In this document: positions 1-10,200 of the stretch, one piece after another
Position numbering within the stretch: position 1 is the first letter of the stretch
Layout of the letters: each line of letters begins with the position of its first letter
Assembly: GCA_016935815.1 (NCBI GenBank)
Contig: JAFGQH010000047.1
Span: forward strand, 1 to 50,363
Direction of reading: 5' to 3'
Source of the DNA: Bacilli bacterium
GTDB taxonomy: Bacteria > Bacillota_I > Bacilli_A > Izemoplasmatales > Hujiaoplasmataceae
DNA length: 50,363 nt
Made by a program: the position numbers and the translations under genes
Notes under the pieces: generated by a model
What the model was told of the DNA's origin: nothing
Seen by the model: the letters and a program-made list of their open reading frames with translations, nothing else
Databases searched by the model: none

Positions 1-678
1 GCAATTCCAAATAATCTCACTTTTCTTCTAAGTAAACAACCCAGTTATGATATATCAAACCATGTTATGAATGTGATGTCACTGTTAGAAGAAGAACGGG
101 TATTGCTGCAGAATATTCGTCAGAAGTTGAAAATTCGAAAAATCGATATGGAATCGATTATTAATGAAGGAGTGAAAAAAAACCTCAGAGATTACAGTTA
201 TCTTTATATTCTGAAAAATCTCCCCTTTGCGAAGACGAGTTATCATCTTTTGACTCGGATTCAAAAGATCATGCTGGTGATGATTTATGAAACCATCGTA
301 GGAACCGAAACTATGGTCTTACAAAACGCTTTGACCTTCAGCAATCCGGGTAATGTACAATTACTTTTGGACGAGTTGTTGCCATTATTGGCAAAAACAT
401 GTAAAATAGTAGTGATAGAGCGAAAATTTCATGTTTTCCCTACCCTCTTGCAACACTTATATTATGTAGATTCCAAACAAGAAATCCAACCATTTTCTTA
501 TCTCGACTATCACAAACAGATTCCAGAGTATTTTCTTATTCGTTTTCAAGATGAATCAGGTCATTTAAAAACTCAGAAAATAAAAAAGAACGCACTGAAA
601 ATCGAGCAATATTTGAAGAAACCGTTGTTTCAACTGTACAGCGTAGACGTTATAGACGTCAAGGATATCAAAGAGTAA
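1..678 (+). CDS. Degenerate ABC-ATPase-like protein, 5' truncated by window edge
   Basis: The frame is open from base 1, so the gene starts upstream; 225 residues are visible. The segment at about residues 82-130 lines up with the second half of an ABC transporter ATPase: 'LTRIQK' sits where the LSGGQ signature belongs, 'MVLQNALT' where Walker B 'LLLDEPT' belongs, and 'VVIERK' where the H-loop strand ends. All three have lost the catalytic residues (the Gly-Gly of the signature, Asp-Glu of Walker B, His of the H-loop). The N-terminal half with Walker A is outside the window. It lies just upstream of an ABC-2 permease (12 bases from stop to start), so the two probably form one transporter, with this subunit being weakly active or inactive. 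Family assignment is inferred from the pattern and from context. Confidence 0.55.
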   Translation, partial: AIPNNLTFLLSKQPSYDISNHVMNVMSLLEEERVLLQNIRQKLKIRKIDMESIINEGVKKNLRDYSYLYILKNLPFAKTSYHLLTRIQKIMLVMIYETIVGTETMVLQNALTFSNPGNVQLLLDELLPLLAKTCKIVVIERKFHVFPTLLQHLYYVDSKQEIQPFSYLDYHKQIPEYFLIRFQDESGHLKTQKIKKNALKIEQYLKKPLFQLYSVDVIDVKDIKE

Positions 679-690
679 GGAGTGAGACCC

Positions 691-1431
691 TTGAACCAAT
701 TAAAATCCATCCTGAAAAATGATTTCAGGAACTATCTGAAGTATAATATTTTACATATATTAATCGCCATATCGATTCTTTTCGCAGGAACCATGGCATT
801 CATCCCAGGAATTGATCCGTTGATCTTCATCTTCACGACAACCTTCATTCTGCCGGTCATCGTCTTTTCGACCAGTTTCTTCATCGAAAAAGAAGAACAG
901 ACACTGACCCCAAAGACATTAAAAGATGCCACTTCGATCCAATTGATTTTAGCTAGGACATTAAGTGCATTGATTCTGATGTTGATACCATTCATTCTTT
1001 ATGTATTGGTTATGGTATTTATACTCAACATGTCGATCAATGTATTCTTATTCTTTTTGGTTTATTTACTGGCCAGCGTCATGCATGTGATCGTAGGTAC
1101 GACACTTGCGATCATCTCCAAATCCACGCAGATCATGTCGATCTCCTATGTTGGGTACATCGTCTTGTTCAGCTTGATTCCGTTCTTTTATGCCAATGGT
1201 TTGATTCCAAACGTATTCCAATACGTTTTGATCATCTCCCCTGCATATCTCTCAGGGATCCTCTTCCAAGAGATCTATTACGGATACGCATTCAGCCCTA
1301 TGACATTGATTATATTGGCTGTGGTACTACAATTTATCTATATTTTCCTTCTGACCTTCTTTATTGTCAGACCCTATTTCAAAAGTTATTTGTTGTTTAC
1401 TATGAACGAAGGAGATAAAGGTATTTCATGA
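691..1431 (+). CDS. ABC-2 type transporter permease
   Basis: A 246-residue very hydrophobic protein with about six membrane segments after a short basic N-terminus, the layout of ABC-2 export permeases of the bacteriocin/antibiotic exporter type. I start it at TTG 691 because AAGGAG at 677-682 is then eight bases away; an upstream in-frame GTG at 682 would lie inside the ribosome binding site. It follows the ABC-ATPase-like gene closely and its stop overlaps the start of the alpha-galactosidase (ATGA at 1428), so the three are co-translated. The substrate cannot be read from the sequence. An exporter-type permease linked to sugar hydrolases is unexpected, because sugar uptake would be predicted instead. 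Confidence 0.8.
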   Translation: MNQLKSILKNDFRNYLKYNILHILIAISILFAGTMAFIPGIDPLIFIFTTTFILPVIVFSTSFFIEKEEQTLTPKTLKDATSIQLILARTLSALILMLIPFILYVLVMVFILNMSINVFLFFLVYLLASVMHVIVGTTLAIISKSTQIMSISYVGYIVLFSLIPFFYANGLIPNVFQYVLIISPAYLSGILFQEIYYGYAFSPMTLIILAVVLQFIYIFLLTFFIVRPYFKSYLLFTMNEGDKGIS

Positions 1432-3788
1432 TCTATTTTGACGAAGAACAAAAAGTATTCCATATTCAGACGAATGATACTTCCTACATCATGCAAGTGC
1501 TGCATACCGGCCATTTGGCGTCTTTGTATTATGGAGCCATCCTGGACATTAATTCTGGTATCAAGGGGCTGCGTGTCAAACACGGAATCGAGGTTGGAGG
1601 TCAGGTCATTTATCAATCGAATGACAAGACGTTTAATCTGAATTTGGAATTTTTAGAATTGCCAACCTACGGGAAAGGCGATTTTCGTGAGCCGATGGTA
1701 CACATCCGTCTCAATGATGGTTCTCGCTTGACGGAATTCAAATACAAGAGCCATACAATCGGTGGCAAACCGATTCATACCCAAATGCCAGAAACAAAAG
1801 CCAATGATAAAAACGTGGAAACGTTGATCATCACGATGGAAGATATCGTGAATCAGATTGAAATCGATCTACATTACGCTATTTTCTATGATCAGGATAT
1901 AATTGCTAGAAGAGCCTTGATTCGCAACCAATCCAAACATAATATCATGTTGGAAAAAGCTCTGAGTATGAATTTGGATTTGTTTGATGAAAACTATCAA
2001 TTGACGACATTTGACGGGGCTTGGATCCGGGAACGGATGATCCACAAACGAAAACTATCGCAGGGAATCATCAAAATCGATTCTAAAAAAGGGGTATCAT
2101 CTTCCGATCACAATCCATTCGTGGTGTTGTCAAAAGACGATACCAACGAACAATATGGTAAGTGCTATGGTTTTGGACTACTATATTCAGGAAACTTTGA
2201 AGCTGAATTTGAAAAAAGTCCATATGACCTCTTAAGAGTTCAAATGGGAATCAATTCCTTTGATTTCTTCTGGGACCTTGCATCCAAGCAGGAATTCTTG
2301 ACTCCCGAAGTGATTCTTTCCTACTCGGATAAGGGGTTGAACAAACTAAGTCAACACTATCATGAGTTGATTCAACAACATATCATCAAACCGGACTGGT
2401 CGGATACGGAGCGTCCGGTTTTATATAACAACTGGGAAGCAACCATGTTCGATTTCAAACAAAGCACATTGCTGAAACTGGCAAAGAAAGCGAAAAAACT
2501 TGGAATCGAACTGTTTGTTTTGGACGATGGTTGGTTCGGCGAACGCAACGATGATACAAAGGGATTAGGGGACTGGATCGTAAATAAAAAGAAGATTCCA
2601 CTCGGAATCTCTGGACTTGCCAAACGCATCAATGCGATCGGGCTTGATTTTGGCATCTGGGTCGAACCGGAAATGACGAATCCCGATAGCAACCTTTACC
2701 GAAATCATCCAGACTGGGTGATTTCGCATCCTTCAATCACACCGAGTCTTGGACGCAATCAATTGATCTTGGATCTAGCGAAACAAGACGTTCGTCATTA
2801 TATCATTCAATCGATCTCAAATTTGATCGATTCTGCGAATATCAAATACATCAAATGGGATATGAATCGGAATTTCTCGGATTTATATTCGGGCTCATTA
2901 TCCAAGGAATCGCAGGGAAAACTGATGCATTTGTATCAACTGGGTTTATATGAAATTTTACACACTTTGACGACAAAATATCCTCATGTCTTGTTTGAAT
3001 CCTGTGCCTCAGGAGGAAATCGTTTTGATATGGCGATGTTGCAATATATGCCGCAGATCTGGACTTCCGACAACACCGACGGATATTCCCGTCAGAAAAT
3101 ACAATATGGCACCAGTTATTGCTACCCGCAATCGGTGATGGGAGCCCATGTCTCCGACTCGCCGTCTGCTCAAGCAGTTCGTAAGACACCATTGGAAACC
3201 AGGTTCAACATCAGCGCCTTTGGATTATTGGGGTATGAATTCGATATCACGACTTTAACACCATTCCAAACCAAAGTAATCCGCAAACAAATCGATTTCT
3301 ACAAACAACACAGACACCTGTTTCAATTCGGAACGCTGTATCGTTTACGAAATCCGTTTGAATCCAATCATATGGATCTGATGGTTGTTTCCAAAGATAA
3401 GAGAGAAGCCATTCTTTCGACTTTTCAGACCCTACAAGAACCAAACGGTGGATTTGAGACTATCAATACCTACATGTTGGATAAGAACAGGATCTATCAT
3501 ATCCAAAACCGTACTCAATACTTTAATCTCGACAATTTCGGCTATTTGATCAAACATGCCTTGCCGATTCACCTCAATCACAATGGTATCCTGTTTCATC
3601 TGTTGAAAAACCGTTACTTATTCGAAACAGAAAGTGAAGATCAAACGACAAGCGGCGATATTTTGGTCAACAAAGGATTCGTACCAAAACAGAACTTCAT
3701 CGGATCGGGAATCAACGAAACCGTCCGATTGATGGGTGATTTTGGTAGTCGGATGTACTATTTCAAAGCCCTGGAGGAAACCCAATGA
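1428..3788 (+). CDS. GH36 alpha-galactosidase
   Basis: 786 residues, the normal length for bacterial tetrameric GH36 enzymes, with an N-terminal beta-sandwich (about 1-325), a (beta/alpha)8 barrel (about 330-650) and a C-terminal beta-domain. The retaining catalytic pair is visible: nucleophile Asp478 in 'KYIKWDMNR' and acid/base Asp548 in 'WTSDNTD', 70 residues apart as in characterised GH36 enzymes. Further family motifs are 'DDGWFG' near 365, 'FESCASGGNRFD' and 'YGTSYCYPQSVMGAHVS'. It removes terminal alpha-1,6-galactose from melibiose or raffinose-type oligosaccharides. There is no signal peptide, so it acts in the cytoplasm on imported sugar. The start ATG overlaps the permease stop and the stop overlaps the next start (ATGA at 3785). 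Released galactose could feed the galactokinase at 39994-41166. Confidence 0.93.
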   Translation: MIYFDEEQKVFHIQTNDTSYIMQVLHTGHLASLYYGAILDINSGIKGLRVKHGIEVGGQVIYQSNDKTFNLNLEFLELPTYGKGDFREPMVHIRLNDGSRLTEFKYKSHTIGGKPIHTQMPETKANDKNVETLIITMEDIVNQIEIDLHYAIFYDQDIIARRALIRNQSKHNIMLEKALSMNLDLFDENYQLTTFDGAWIRERMIHKRKLSQGIIKIDSKKGVSSSDHNPFVVLSKDDTNEQYGKCYGFGLLYSGNFEAEFEKSPYDLLRVQMGINSFDFFWDLASKQEFLTPEVILSYSDKGLNKLSQHYHELIQQHIIKPDWSDTERPVLYNNWEATMFDFKQSTLLKLAKKAKKLGIELFVLDDGWFGERNDDTKGLGDWIVNKKKIPLGISGLAKRINAIGLDFGIWVEPEMTNPDSNLYRNHPDWVISHPSITPSLGRNQLILDLAKQDVRHYIIQSISNLIDSANIKYIKWDMNRNFSDLYSGSLSKESQGKLMHLYQLGLYEILHTLTTKYPHVLFESCASGGNRFDMAMLQYMPQIWTSDNTDGYSRQKIQYGTSYCYPQSVMGAHVSDSPSAQAVRKTPLETRFNISAFGLLGYEFDITTLTPFQTKVIRKQIDFYKQHRHLFQFGTLYRLRNPFESNHMDLMVVSKDKREAILSTFQTLQEPNGGFETINTYMLDKNRIYHIQNRTQYFNLDNFGYLIKHALPIHLNHNGILFHLLKNRYLFETESEDQTTSGDILVNKGFVPKQNFIGSGINETVRLMGDFGSRMYYFKALEETQ

Positions 3789-6187
3789 GACAACGAATTC
3801 CCTTAAACTTCGATTGGCAATTCACACCGGATTTCAAATCGGAATACATCAATCAAACCATTTTACCAAACAGTCAATCCATCATGATTCCTCATACGAT
3901 GAAAGAAGTCCCTTTCCATTATTTTGATGAGGAAGATTACCAATTCATTGGAACCTACAATCGTATCTTATCCTTCGATGAATCCATGTTGGAACATACT
4001 CTAATGCTGGAATTTGGCGCAGTCATGAATATCGCCAAAGTCTATTTCAATGGGGAACTTCAACAGATTCACGAAGGCGGATATACGCCGTTTTTTGTCG
4101 ATATCACTCAAAAAGCGAAACCAGGAGATAACCTGCTTCAAGTTGTTGTCGATTCCACTGAAATCGACAATGTGCCACCATTTGGCCATTTGATCGATTA
4201 TCTCGCATTCTCTGGGATTTATCGAGAAGTCTATCTTCAAGTCTTACCGAAAACGCATATGAAATCAATACACGCCTCCACAGAAGAAGCTCCGAGTCTG
4301 AGGCCAGAAGAAATGGCTCTTGCTTTGCATGTCAAAATCGCTAACGAGTCGAAAAAGGAGTATCAAATCAGGATTCATCTATATTTTGAAGAAATCGAAG
4401 TATTGGATGTCTTGTTCGAGGAAACGATTACCGAAGAAAACTTCTACAGTGCATTGGTCGAGAAGGTTCAAAGATGGAACTTGGACGACCCGATTCTCTA
4501 TCGTTTGAAAGTGGAACTCGTCAGTGGTAAAGATGTGATCGATATCTATGAGACGCATATCGGTTTTCGTACTGCCGTGTTCACACCAGAAGGATTTTCC
4601 TTGAATGGGAACAAGATCAAACTGATTGGACTCAATCGTCATCAGTCTTATCCGTATGTCGGTTATGCAATGCCAAAAAGCATGCAGGTACTGGATGCCG
4701 ATCTTCTCAAAGAATATGGCTGTAATATCGTCAGAACTTCGCACTACATGCAAAGTGAGCATTTTGTAAGGCGATGCGACGAGATCGGTTTGCTTGTCCT
4801 AGAAGAAGTACCTGGTTGGCAATACATCGGAGATGAGCATTTTCAAGAACTCACCATGCAGAATATCGAAGCGATGATCGAAGCCCATTTCAATCATCCA
4901 TCGATCGTCACTTGGGGAGTGCGGATCAACGAATCGAAAGACTCTCATGAATTCTATCAAAAAACCAATGAACTCGCTAGAAAATTGGACCCCACACGTC
5001 AAACATCCGGTGTAAGGAACACCAAAAAAGGCGATTTCTTAGAAGACATCTATACCTATAACGACTTTGTGCATTCGGGTTACAATGTCGGTTTGGAATC
5101 ACCGAACAAAGTCACAAAGGGGTATATTCCTTATCTTGTGACCGAACACAATGGACACATGTTTCCAACGAAGAAATTCGATCAGGAAGAACGCCGAGTC
5201 GAACATGCAATTCGTCATTTGAATGTGATCGATTCCGCTTTTGCCTATAAGCGGATCAGCGGAGCGATCGGCTGGTGCTTGGCAGACTATAACACCCATA
5301 TTCAATTCGGTTCCAATGATCGAATCTGTTACCATGGGGTGATGGATTCCTTCCGAATTCCAAAATATGCCGCTTATTCCTATCAATCTCAATTAAGTGA
5401 GGAACCTATGCTCTACGTGGCGTCCAATATGATACCGGGAGATCACAGCGAATTCAAACTCCAAGAAGTGGTGGTTCTCACCAATTGCGATTATATGAAA
5501 CTATACAAGAACGATCAATATGTCGGAGAATACTACCCGAATACGGACATCTATCCAAATCTCCCTCATCCACCGATCATCATCGATGATTTCATAGGTG
5601 AACTGATTATTCGTGAGGGTAAATATCCAAACAAATTGGCCAAGACATTGTCTCATCTTTTGACCAGCTACAATTTGCATGGCTTTGATATGCCACTCAG
5701 AGATAAGATTCAGATGGGTTGGTTGCTTCTGACAAAGAAGATCACTTATGAGGATGTTTTTCAACCGTTTGAAGACTTTGTGGCAATGCAGACGAATGCA
5801 CCGGTTGTCTTCCGGTTTGACGGATATATCGACGATGAACTGGTCGTATCTACCAAAAGAGGTCATTCCAAGCATTCTGAGATCAAAGCTTCTTTGAACA
5901 CCGATGAACTCATTCACGGACCAACCTTTGATGTCGCTAGAGTCATCGTCAAACGGGAGATTGACTCCGGAAGTGAAGCAACTTATAGCAACCAAGCAAT
6001 CGAAATCAAAACATCAAGCGAATTGGAATTGATCGGTCCTAAAAACCTTGCCTTGATTGGCGGAAGCATCGGCTTCTACGTCAAAACAACGGAAAAGACG
6101 GGAAAAGCGACAATCACGATCAAACCGGCAGGTGAAAACGAAATCAGATTGACAATCAACATTAAAAAAGGAATCTCGGACAACTGA
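3785..6187 (+). CDS. GH2 family glycosidase, probably beta-galactosidase
   Basis: 800 residues with GH2 architecture: N-terminal jelly-roll sugar-binding domain (about 1-170), immunoglobulin-like domain (about 170-275), and TIM barrel (about 275-560), then extra C-terminal beta-domains. The acid/base is Glu383 in 'WGVRINES' and the nucleophile is Glu454 in 'VTEHNG'. The 'RTSHYMQSEHFVRRCDE' stretch is typical of GH2. No signal peptide, so cytoplasmic. GGAGG at 3775-3779 precedes an ATG that overlaps the alpha-galactosidase stop. Pairing with GH36 suggests release of beta-linked galactose, but beta-glucuronidase, beta-mannosidase or another GH2 activity cannot be excluded from sequence. The C-terminal ~240 residues look like the bacterial accessory beta-domains of long GH2 enzymes. 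Confidence 0.85.
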   Translation: MRQRIPLNFDWQFTPDFKSEYINQTILPNSQSIMIPHTMKEVPFHYFDEEDYQFIGTYNRILSFDESMLEHTLMLEFGAVMNIAKVYFNGELQQIHEGGYTPFFVDITQKAKPGDNLLQVVVDSTEIDNVPPFGHLIDYLAFSGIYREVYLQVLPKTHMKSIHASTEEAPSLRPEEMALALHVKIANESKKEYQIRIHLYFEEIEVLDVLFEETITEENFYSALVEKVQRWNLDDPILYRLKVELVSGKDVIDIYETHIGFRTAVFTPEGFSLNGNKIKLIGLNRHQSYPYVGYAMPKSMQVLDADLLKEYGCNIVRTSHYMQSEHFVRRCDEIGLLVLEEVPGWQYIGDEHFQELTMQNIEAMIEAHFNHPSIVTWGVRINESKDSHEFYQKTNELARKLDPTRQTSGVRNTKKGDFLEDIYTYNDFVHSGYNVGLESPNKVTKGYIPYLVTEHNGHMFPTKKFDQEERRVEHAIRHLNVIDSAFAYKRISGAIGWCLADYNTHIQFGSNDRICYHGVMDSFRIPKYAAYSYQSQLSEEPMLYVASNMIPGDHSEFKLQEVVVLTNCDYMKLYKNDQYVGEYYPNTDIYPNLPHPPIIIDDFIGELIIREGKYPNKLAKTLSHLLTSYNLHGFDMPLRDKIQMGWLLLTKKITYEDVFQPFEDFVAMQTNAPVVFRFDGYIDDELVVSTKRGHSKHSEIKASLNTDELIHGPTFDVARVIVKREIDSGSEATYSNQAIEIKTSSELELIGPKNLALIGGSIGFYVKTTEKTGKATITIKPAGENEIRLTINIKKGISDN

Positions 6188-6206
6188 TCCGACATTCCTT
6201 TTCTTT
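6166..6206. terminator. Bidirectional terminator between GH2 gene and protease gene
   Basis: Inverted repeat 6166-6180 / 6188-6202 (15-base arms, one C-C mismatch, 7-base loop) followed by a T-rich run; the left flank is A-rich, so it also serves the minus-strand gene. The last codons and stop of the GH2 gene lie inside the hairpin. Confidence 0.85.
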
Positions 6207-6210
6207 TTCT

Positions 6211-7098
6211 TTAAGATTCAATAATACCGTAATTAATCAAAAATAGATAGACAATATAATTCGGGATGGAGAACGAATAGGATTCCGTCGCTTCAACCCC
6301 CCAGGTATTGACACCGACCAAATGTCCATCGACATCAACCAAAGCTCCACCGCTTGATCCTTCATGAATCGAAGCGTTATGATAAATCACATCATAGTCG
6401 ACATTGTCGATCTGTTCCATGGAAAGGAATTCTCCCATCGTGACATTGTTCACGATGTCCAAAGGATTCCCCACCGCAAACAACAATTCTCCGGCATTGA
6501 ATTTATAATACAAACGAGTGTAGATATCGATCAGCTCGATTCCGCTGCGATTCAATTTATCAAATCGCAAGACTGCCAAGTCCAGGTTTTCATCACCGGC
6601 AAGCAATTCAGCGGTGTAGAAAATCGTATCTCCATATGCCATGATGCGATAGGTTGCACTGTAATCATCCGGATTGACCACATGATAATTGGTGATAGCA
6701 TAGTAGTAGACATCGTCTTCCATGAAGATGAAACCGGAACCAGTAGAAGAAGCGACTTCATATTGCGTCGGGTTCTCAGACCATGGGAAGGTATACCTTT
6801 CCTGGGTCAGAGAGGTATAGACTTCGATATTTGCATGCTTGATGTGTTCTTGTGTCGCAAGCAAGACGTCGTTGTAATTGCTGATGTTGGTCATCGAATA
6901 GGTAGGAGAAGTGTAAACCGGAAAACTTGAATACTCGCTGTCTTCAAAGGTAATGGTTCCATTGACCTGAGTTGGCAGAAGGGTATTCGTTACGGGTTCC
7001 GTAGTCTGTTGATTGAAAGTTATAATAAAATCACAACTCGTCATTGTAAATCCGACAACGAACAAAAAGAAGAGAATCATTAAGCGTTTCATTTTCAT
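6211..7098 (-). CDS. Trypsin-like (HtrA/DegP-type) serine protease, lipoprotein
   Basis: 295 residues. The N-terminus is a lipoprotein signal peptide: basic MKMKR, a hydrophobic stretch, then 'TMTSC' with lipidated Cys22. The protease fold follows with a complete catalytic triad: His139 in 'TNYHVV', Asp173 in 'NLDLAVLRF' and Ser248 in 'EGSSGGAL', plus 'GNPLD'. There is no PDZ domain after the catalytic part, so it is shorter than canonical HtrA. It is expected to be anchored on the outer face of the membrane and to cut or trim exported proteins. It is divergently transcribed from the giant CvpA-like repeat protein; in actinobacterial MarP a CvpA-like membrane domain is fused to just such a protease, which makes a functional link plausible but unproven. 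Confidence 0.87.
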   Translation of the reverse strand: MKMKRLMILFFLFVVGFTMTSCDFIITFNQQTTEPVTNTLLPTQVNGTITFEDSEYSSFPVYTSPTYSMTNISNYNDVLLATQEHIKHANIEVYTSLTQERYTFPWSENPTQYEVASSTGSGFIFMEDDVYYYAITNYHVVNPDDYSATYRIMAYGDTIFYTAELLAGDENLDLAVLRFDKLNRSGIELIDIYTRLYYKFNAGELLFAVGNPLDIVNNVTMGEFLSMEQIDNVDYDVIYHNASIHEGSSGGALVDVDGHLVGVNTWGVEATESYSFSIPNYIVYLFLINYGIIES

Positions 7099-7122
7099 TG
7101 TATCACCATACTTTATACAGAT

Positions 7123-7128
7123 ATTATA
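7123..7128 (-). promoter_or_regulatory. Probable -10 box of the protease lipoprotein gene
   Basis: TATAAT on the minus strand, 24 bases upstream of the start codon, with GGTGAT as ribosome binding site. No good -35 box is seen at 17 bases. Confidence 0.5.
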
Positions 7129-7189
7129 CTCTATTTGATTGAAAAAAGCGTGTAAAAGTTTGAAAGCCGTGTAAAATTTCTGTTAAATG

Positions 7190-7218
7190 TTTTATTTCAG
7201 TTCTATTTCAAGTATAAT
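7190..7218 (+). promoter_or_regulatory. Promoter of the 2475-aa giant gene
   Basis: TTTTAT (7190-7195), 17 bases, TATAAT (7213-7218), then AGGGGG ribosome binding site six bases before ATG 7252. The same TTTTAT-17-TATAAT arrangement precedes the paralogous gene at 14801. Confidence 0.55.
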
Positions 7219-7251
7219 ATATTATATTGTATTTACACTAGGGGGACAGAT

Positions 7252-10200
7252 ATGCCTGCAAATCTTGATTTTGCGCTTTACCTTAACATCGCCTTATTCT
7301 CTATGCTGGGAATGGGTCTTTTGATCGGTTTCATGAAAGGCATGAAAAATGCGATGTGGGGATTCTTGGTGACTTTGATTTTTTTCGCATTCTTTTTCTT
7401 GACTTTGGATTTGGTCACCAATACCTTATGGACGATGAATCTACCATTCCTAGGAGGACTTCTTGCGAACGTTTCGCCTGCTTTGTCTGGTGTGACGCAG
7501 TTGCAACAAGCTCTTCCTATTTTAATGAATGAGTTTTTAGGAGATACGTTGGGACCGGCGGTTGACAATGCCCATCTTTTGGAGTTCGCTACTTCAATCG
7601 CTTTATTTGCTCTCAAGGTCGTCTATATGATCTTGTATTTCACCGTGATTCAGATTCTCTATCGTTTGATTCTTTGGATCATCAAACTGATTGTCTTCCC
7701 TAGCAAAAAGAAGACCGACAAATACCGCTCTAAGAACCGCGGTATCGGAGCTATCTTCGGATTATTGTCTGGAGCGATGAGTCTCTATGTAACATTGATC
7801 ATCTTCGGCGGAGTGATCAGTATCGCAGATAGTGTCGTCTCGATTATGCCAGAAGATGTCCCAACCCAAATGAATCAAATCGTTTACAATCAGGAGTTTT
7901 CCTCTCCGACAACACCGTTGTTCCGAACCGGATCGATCATTGATGAATTCATTTCTCCGGATATTGAGAGTGCCATGAATCTTGTCAATGATGCGATTGA
8001 CGCATACAATACCAATATCATTATCACCACTCAAAATCAAATTACAATGACGAGTGACTATACCGGTGAAGAGATGCCACTCAATCTCTATCTGTTCGAT
8101 CAGGTTCTATCGATGGACTATCAAGACGAACAGATCGCCTTCCGTGCGGAAATTGAGATTTTCACGGATGCTGGTGCACTAGTTCTTGCAAATCCTTATA
8201 TGGAATCCCGAAATTTGTCAGACGTCACCGGAAACGATATCCGTGATGTTTTTGGCGTATTAGCCGATTCCAATCTGTTTACCACTTTGATTCCTGTCGG
8301 AGTCGAAGTCGGTTATGAAATGTTTGACATCACCGGTTTTGATGTCGACTTGGATGCGATTTATGATATCCCTTGGGATGAAGAAATCGTCCAATTAGGA
8401 GAGATTGCTGCGATGACGTTTGACATTATCAACGCGGCAGGAATTTTCATTGAAGGAACGGACTATACCACTGTACAAATCGATGGCGATGAAGTCACCG
8501 ACTTGTTCGACGCAATTTCCCAATCGGAATTGGTCACTTTGGCCGCCTACATCGTCTTGGAACCGATGTTGGAAACCACTTTGGCTTCCGCCGCGCCTTA
8601 TATCACCGTTCCAGCCGACATCAATTGGACCGATGAATTTGAAGCGATTGGTGCATTCATGGGTTCTGTCTTAAGCACTGATCTAACCTATGGTGATATC
8701 GAATCCCAGAATATTTCCGCCATGTTGACTGCCCTTGCACAAGTGGACTTCGAACTATTATTGGACTCTCAAATCATCACCAGTGCCATGGTAAACATAT
8801 TGTCCGGTCAAACGCCGATCGATGTATCGTTCTTGAATGTTCCGGTTGGCATCGAATGGTATGATACCGAAGTGGATGGAGAAACCGTCTATGGCGAATT
8901 ACATAACATTCTGATTGCCGTGAATGCTTTGACCAGCACCTTATCAGGCATTGATATTACCAGTTTTACCGATTTCAATATTCAGACATTGGCCGATCTG
9001 GACCTGACTTCCATCAATGCCGTATTTGAATCACAAATATTGGTTGCGACAATCACCGATTATATTGCCAATCTGGATTTGGGAGCGGATTATCAAATCA
9101 TCATTCCAGATAGCGCCTATGAAAACGGCTATCTGAGAAAACAAGAACTGCAGGATGTCGTATCCGCAGTCCAGATGCTTCTTGAGAATCTGACCTGCGA
9201 TGTCGGAGATACTGCTTGTGAAGAACTTGGATTCGATTTTATGAAGGTTTTGACTTTGACATCTGACAATATCGATGTTCTCTTGGAACCGGATATTTTT
9301 GCCGCAACTGTTGGAAACATCCTGATTGATATGACAGGAGATGTTTTGACCATTCCTGGAAGTTCCTTGACGACCATCTATGTCGATGAAGTACCAATGA
9401 GTGTTGTCAGTCCTGATGAAATCAAATACGCATTTCTAGCCGTTTCGGTTTTGGGAATCACCAGCGTCGATGATATCCAAGTGGATGCATCCATCTTGAG
9501 TAATCTCGCCGTCAGTGAAGCAGAACCTACAGTTTTGGATACGGATAAGGCAGCTACTTTATTTGCTTCCGATATCATCAAAGCGACTTTGACCGCATTT
9601 TTGATGGAAGCGACATCTGGCGATACTGAAGTTGTCATCGTACCTTATTTGGATCCGGATGGATTATCGATCCGCGAGATCGACGCAGTGGACGGTGTGA
9701 CCGTCATGATCACAGAAGCGGAGTTGACGAATATCTTGAAAGGTATTCTGGCTTTGGATATCACCGATTTCTCAAACTTTGACACCATCAATTTGGGTGA
9801 TATCTTATCCAATGTATCAGTCTTACTCGACTCAGCAATACTACATGCGACTGTATCCAATCAATTGTTGCAAATGACAGATATTATTGTTGTTCCATAT
9901 TTCGACTTGGCAGGTGACCCGATTCGTATCACCAACGGTCCGGTCGGACACGAAACGACTTATATTGATAAAGATGAACTGGAAGCTGCGATCGACGCAC
10001 TCCAGGTTCTTGGCATTTCAGATATCAACAATGTATCGATGGACATCACGATCCTGAACGATTTGGGAACCGAAGCTGATCCAACGATTCTAGATACGAC
10101 AAAATCGACAACGTTGTTCGCTTCCAGCATCATCAATGCTACATTGTCGAAATACATCTTCGATATGACTGACGTGGAAGATCCTTTCATCATCGTTCCA

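Noticed and set aside
6364-6930. A 188-codon plus-strand frame opposite the protease lipoprotein
   Set aside because: The minus-strand frame has a lipobox and complete catalytic triad; the opposite frame has neither signals nor motifs.
6188-7251. Mobile element or prophage boundary around the giant genes
   Set aside because: No transposase, integrase, terminal inverted repeat or direct repeat was seen at either side, and codon use looks like that of the neighbours.
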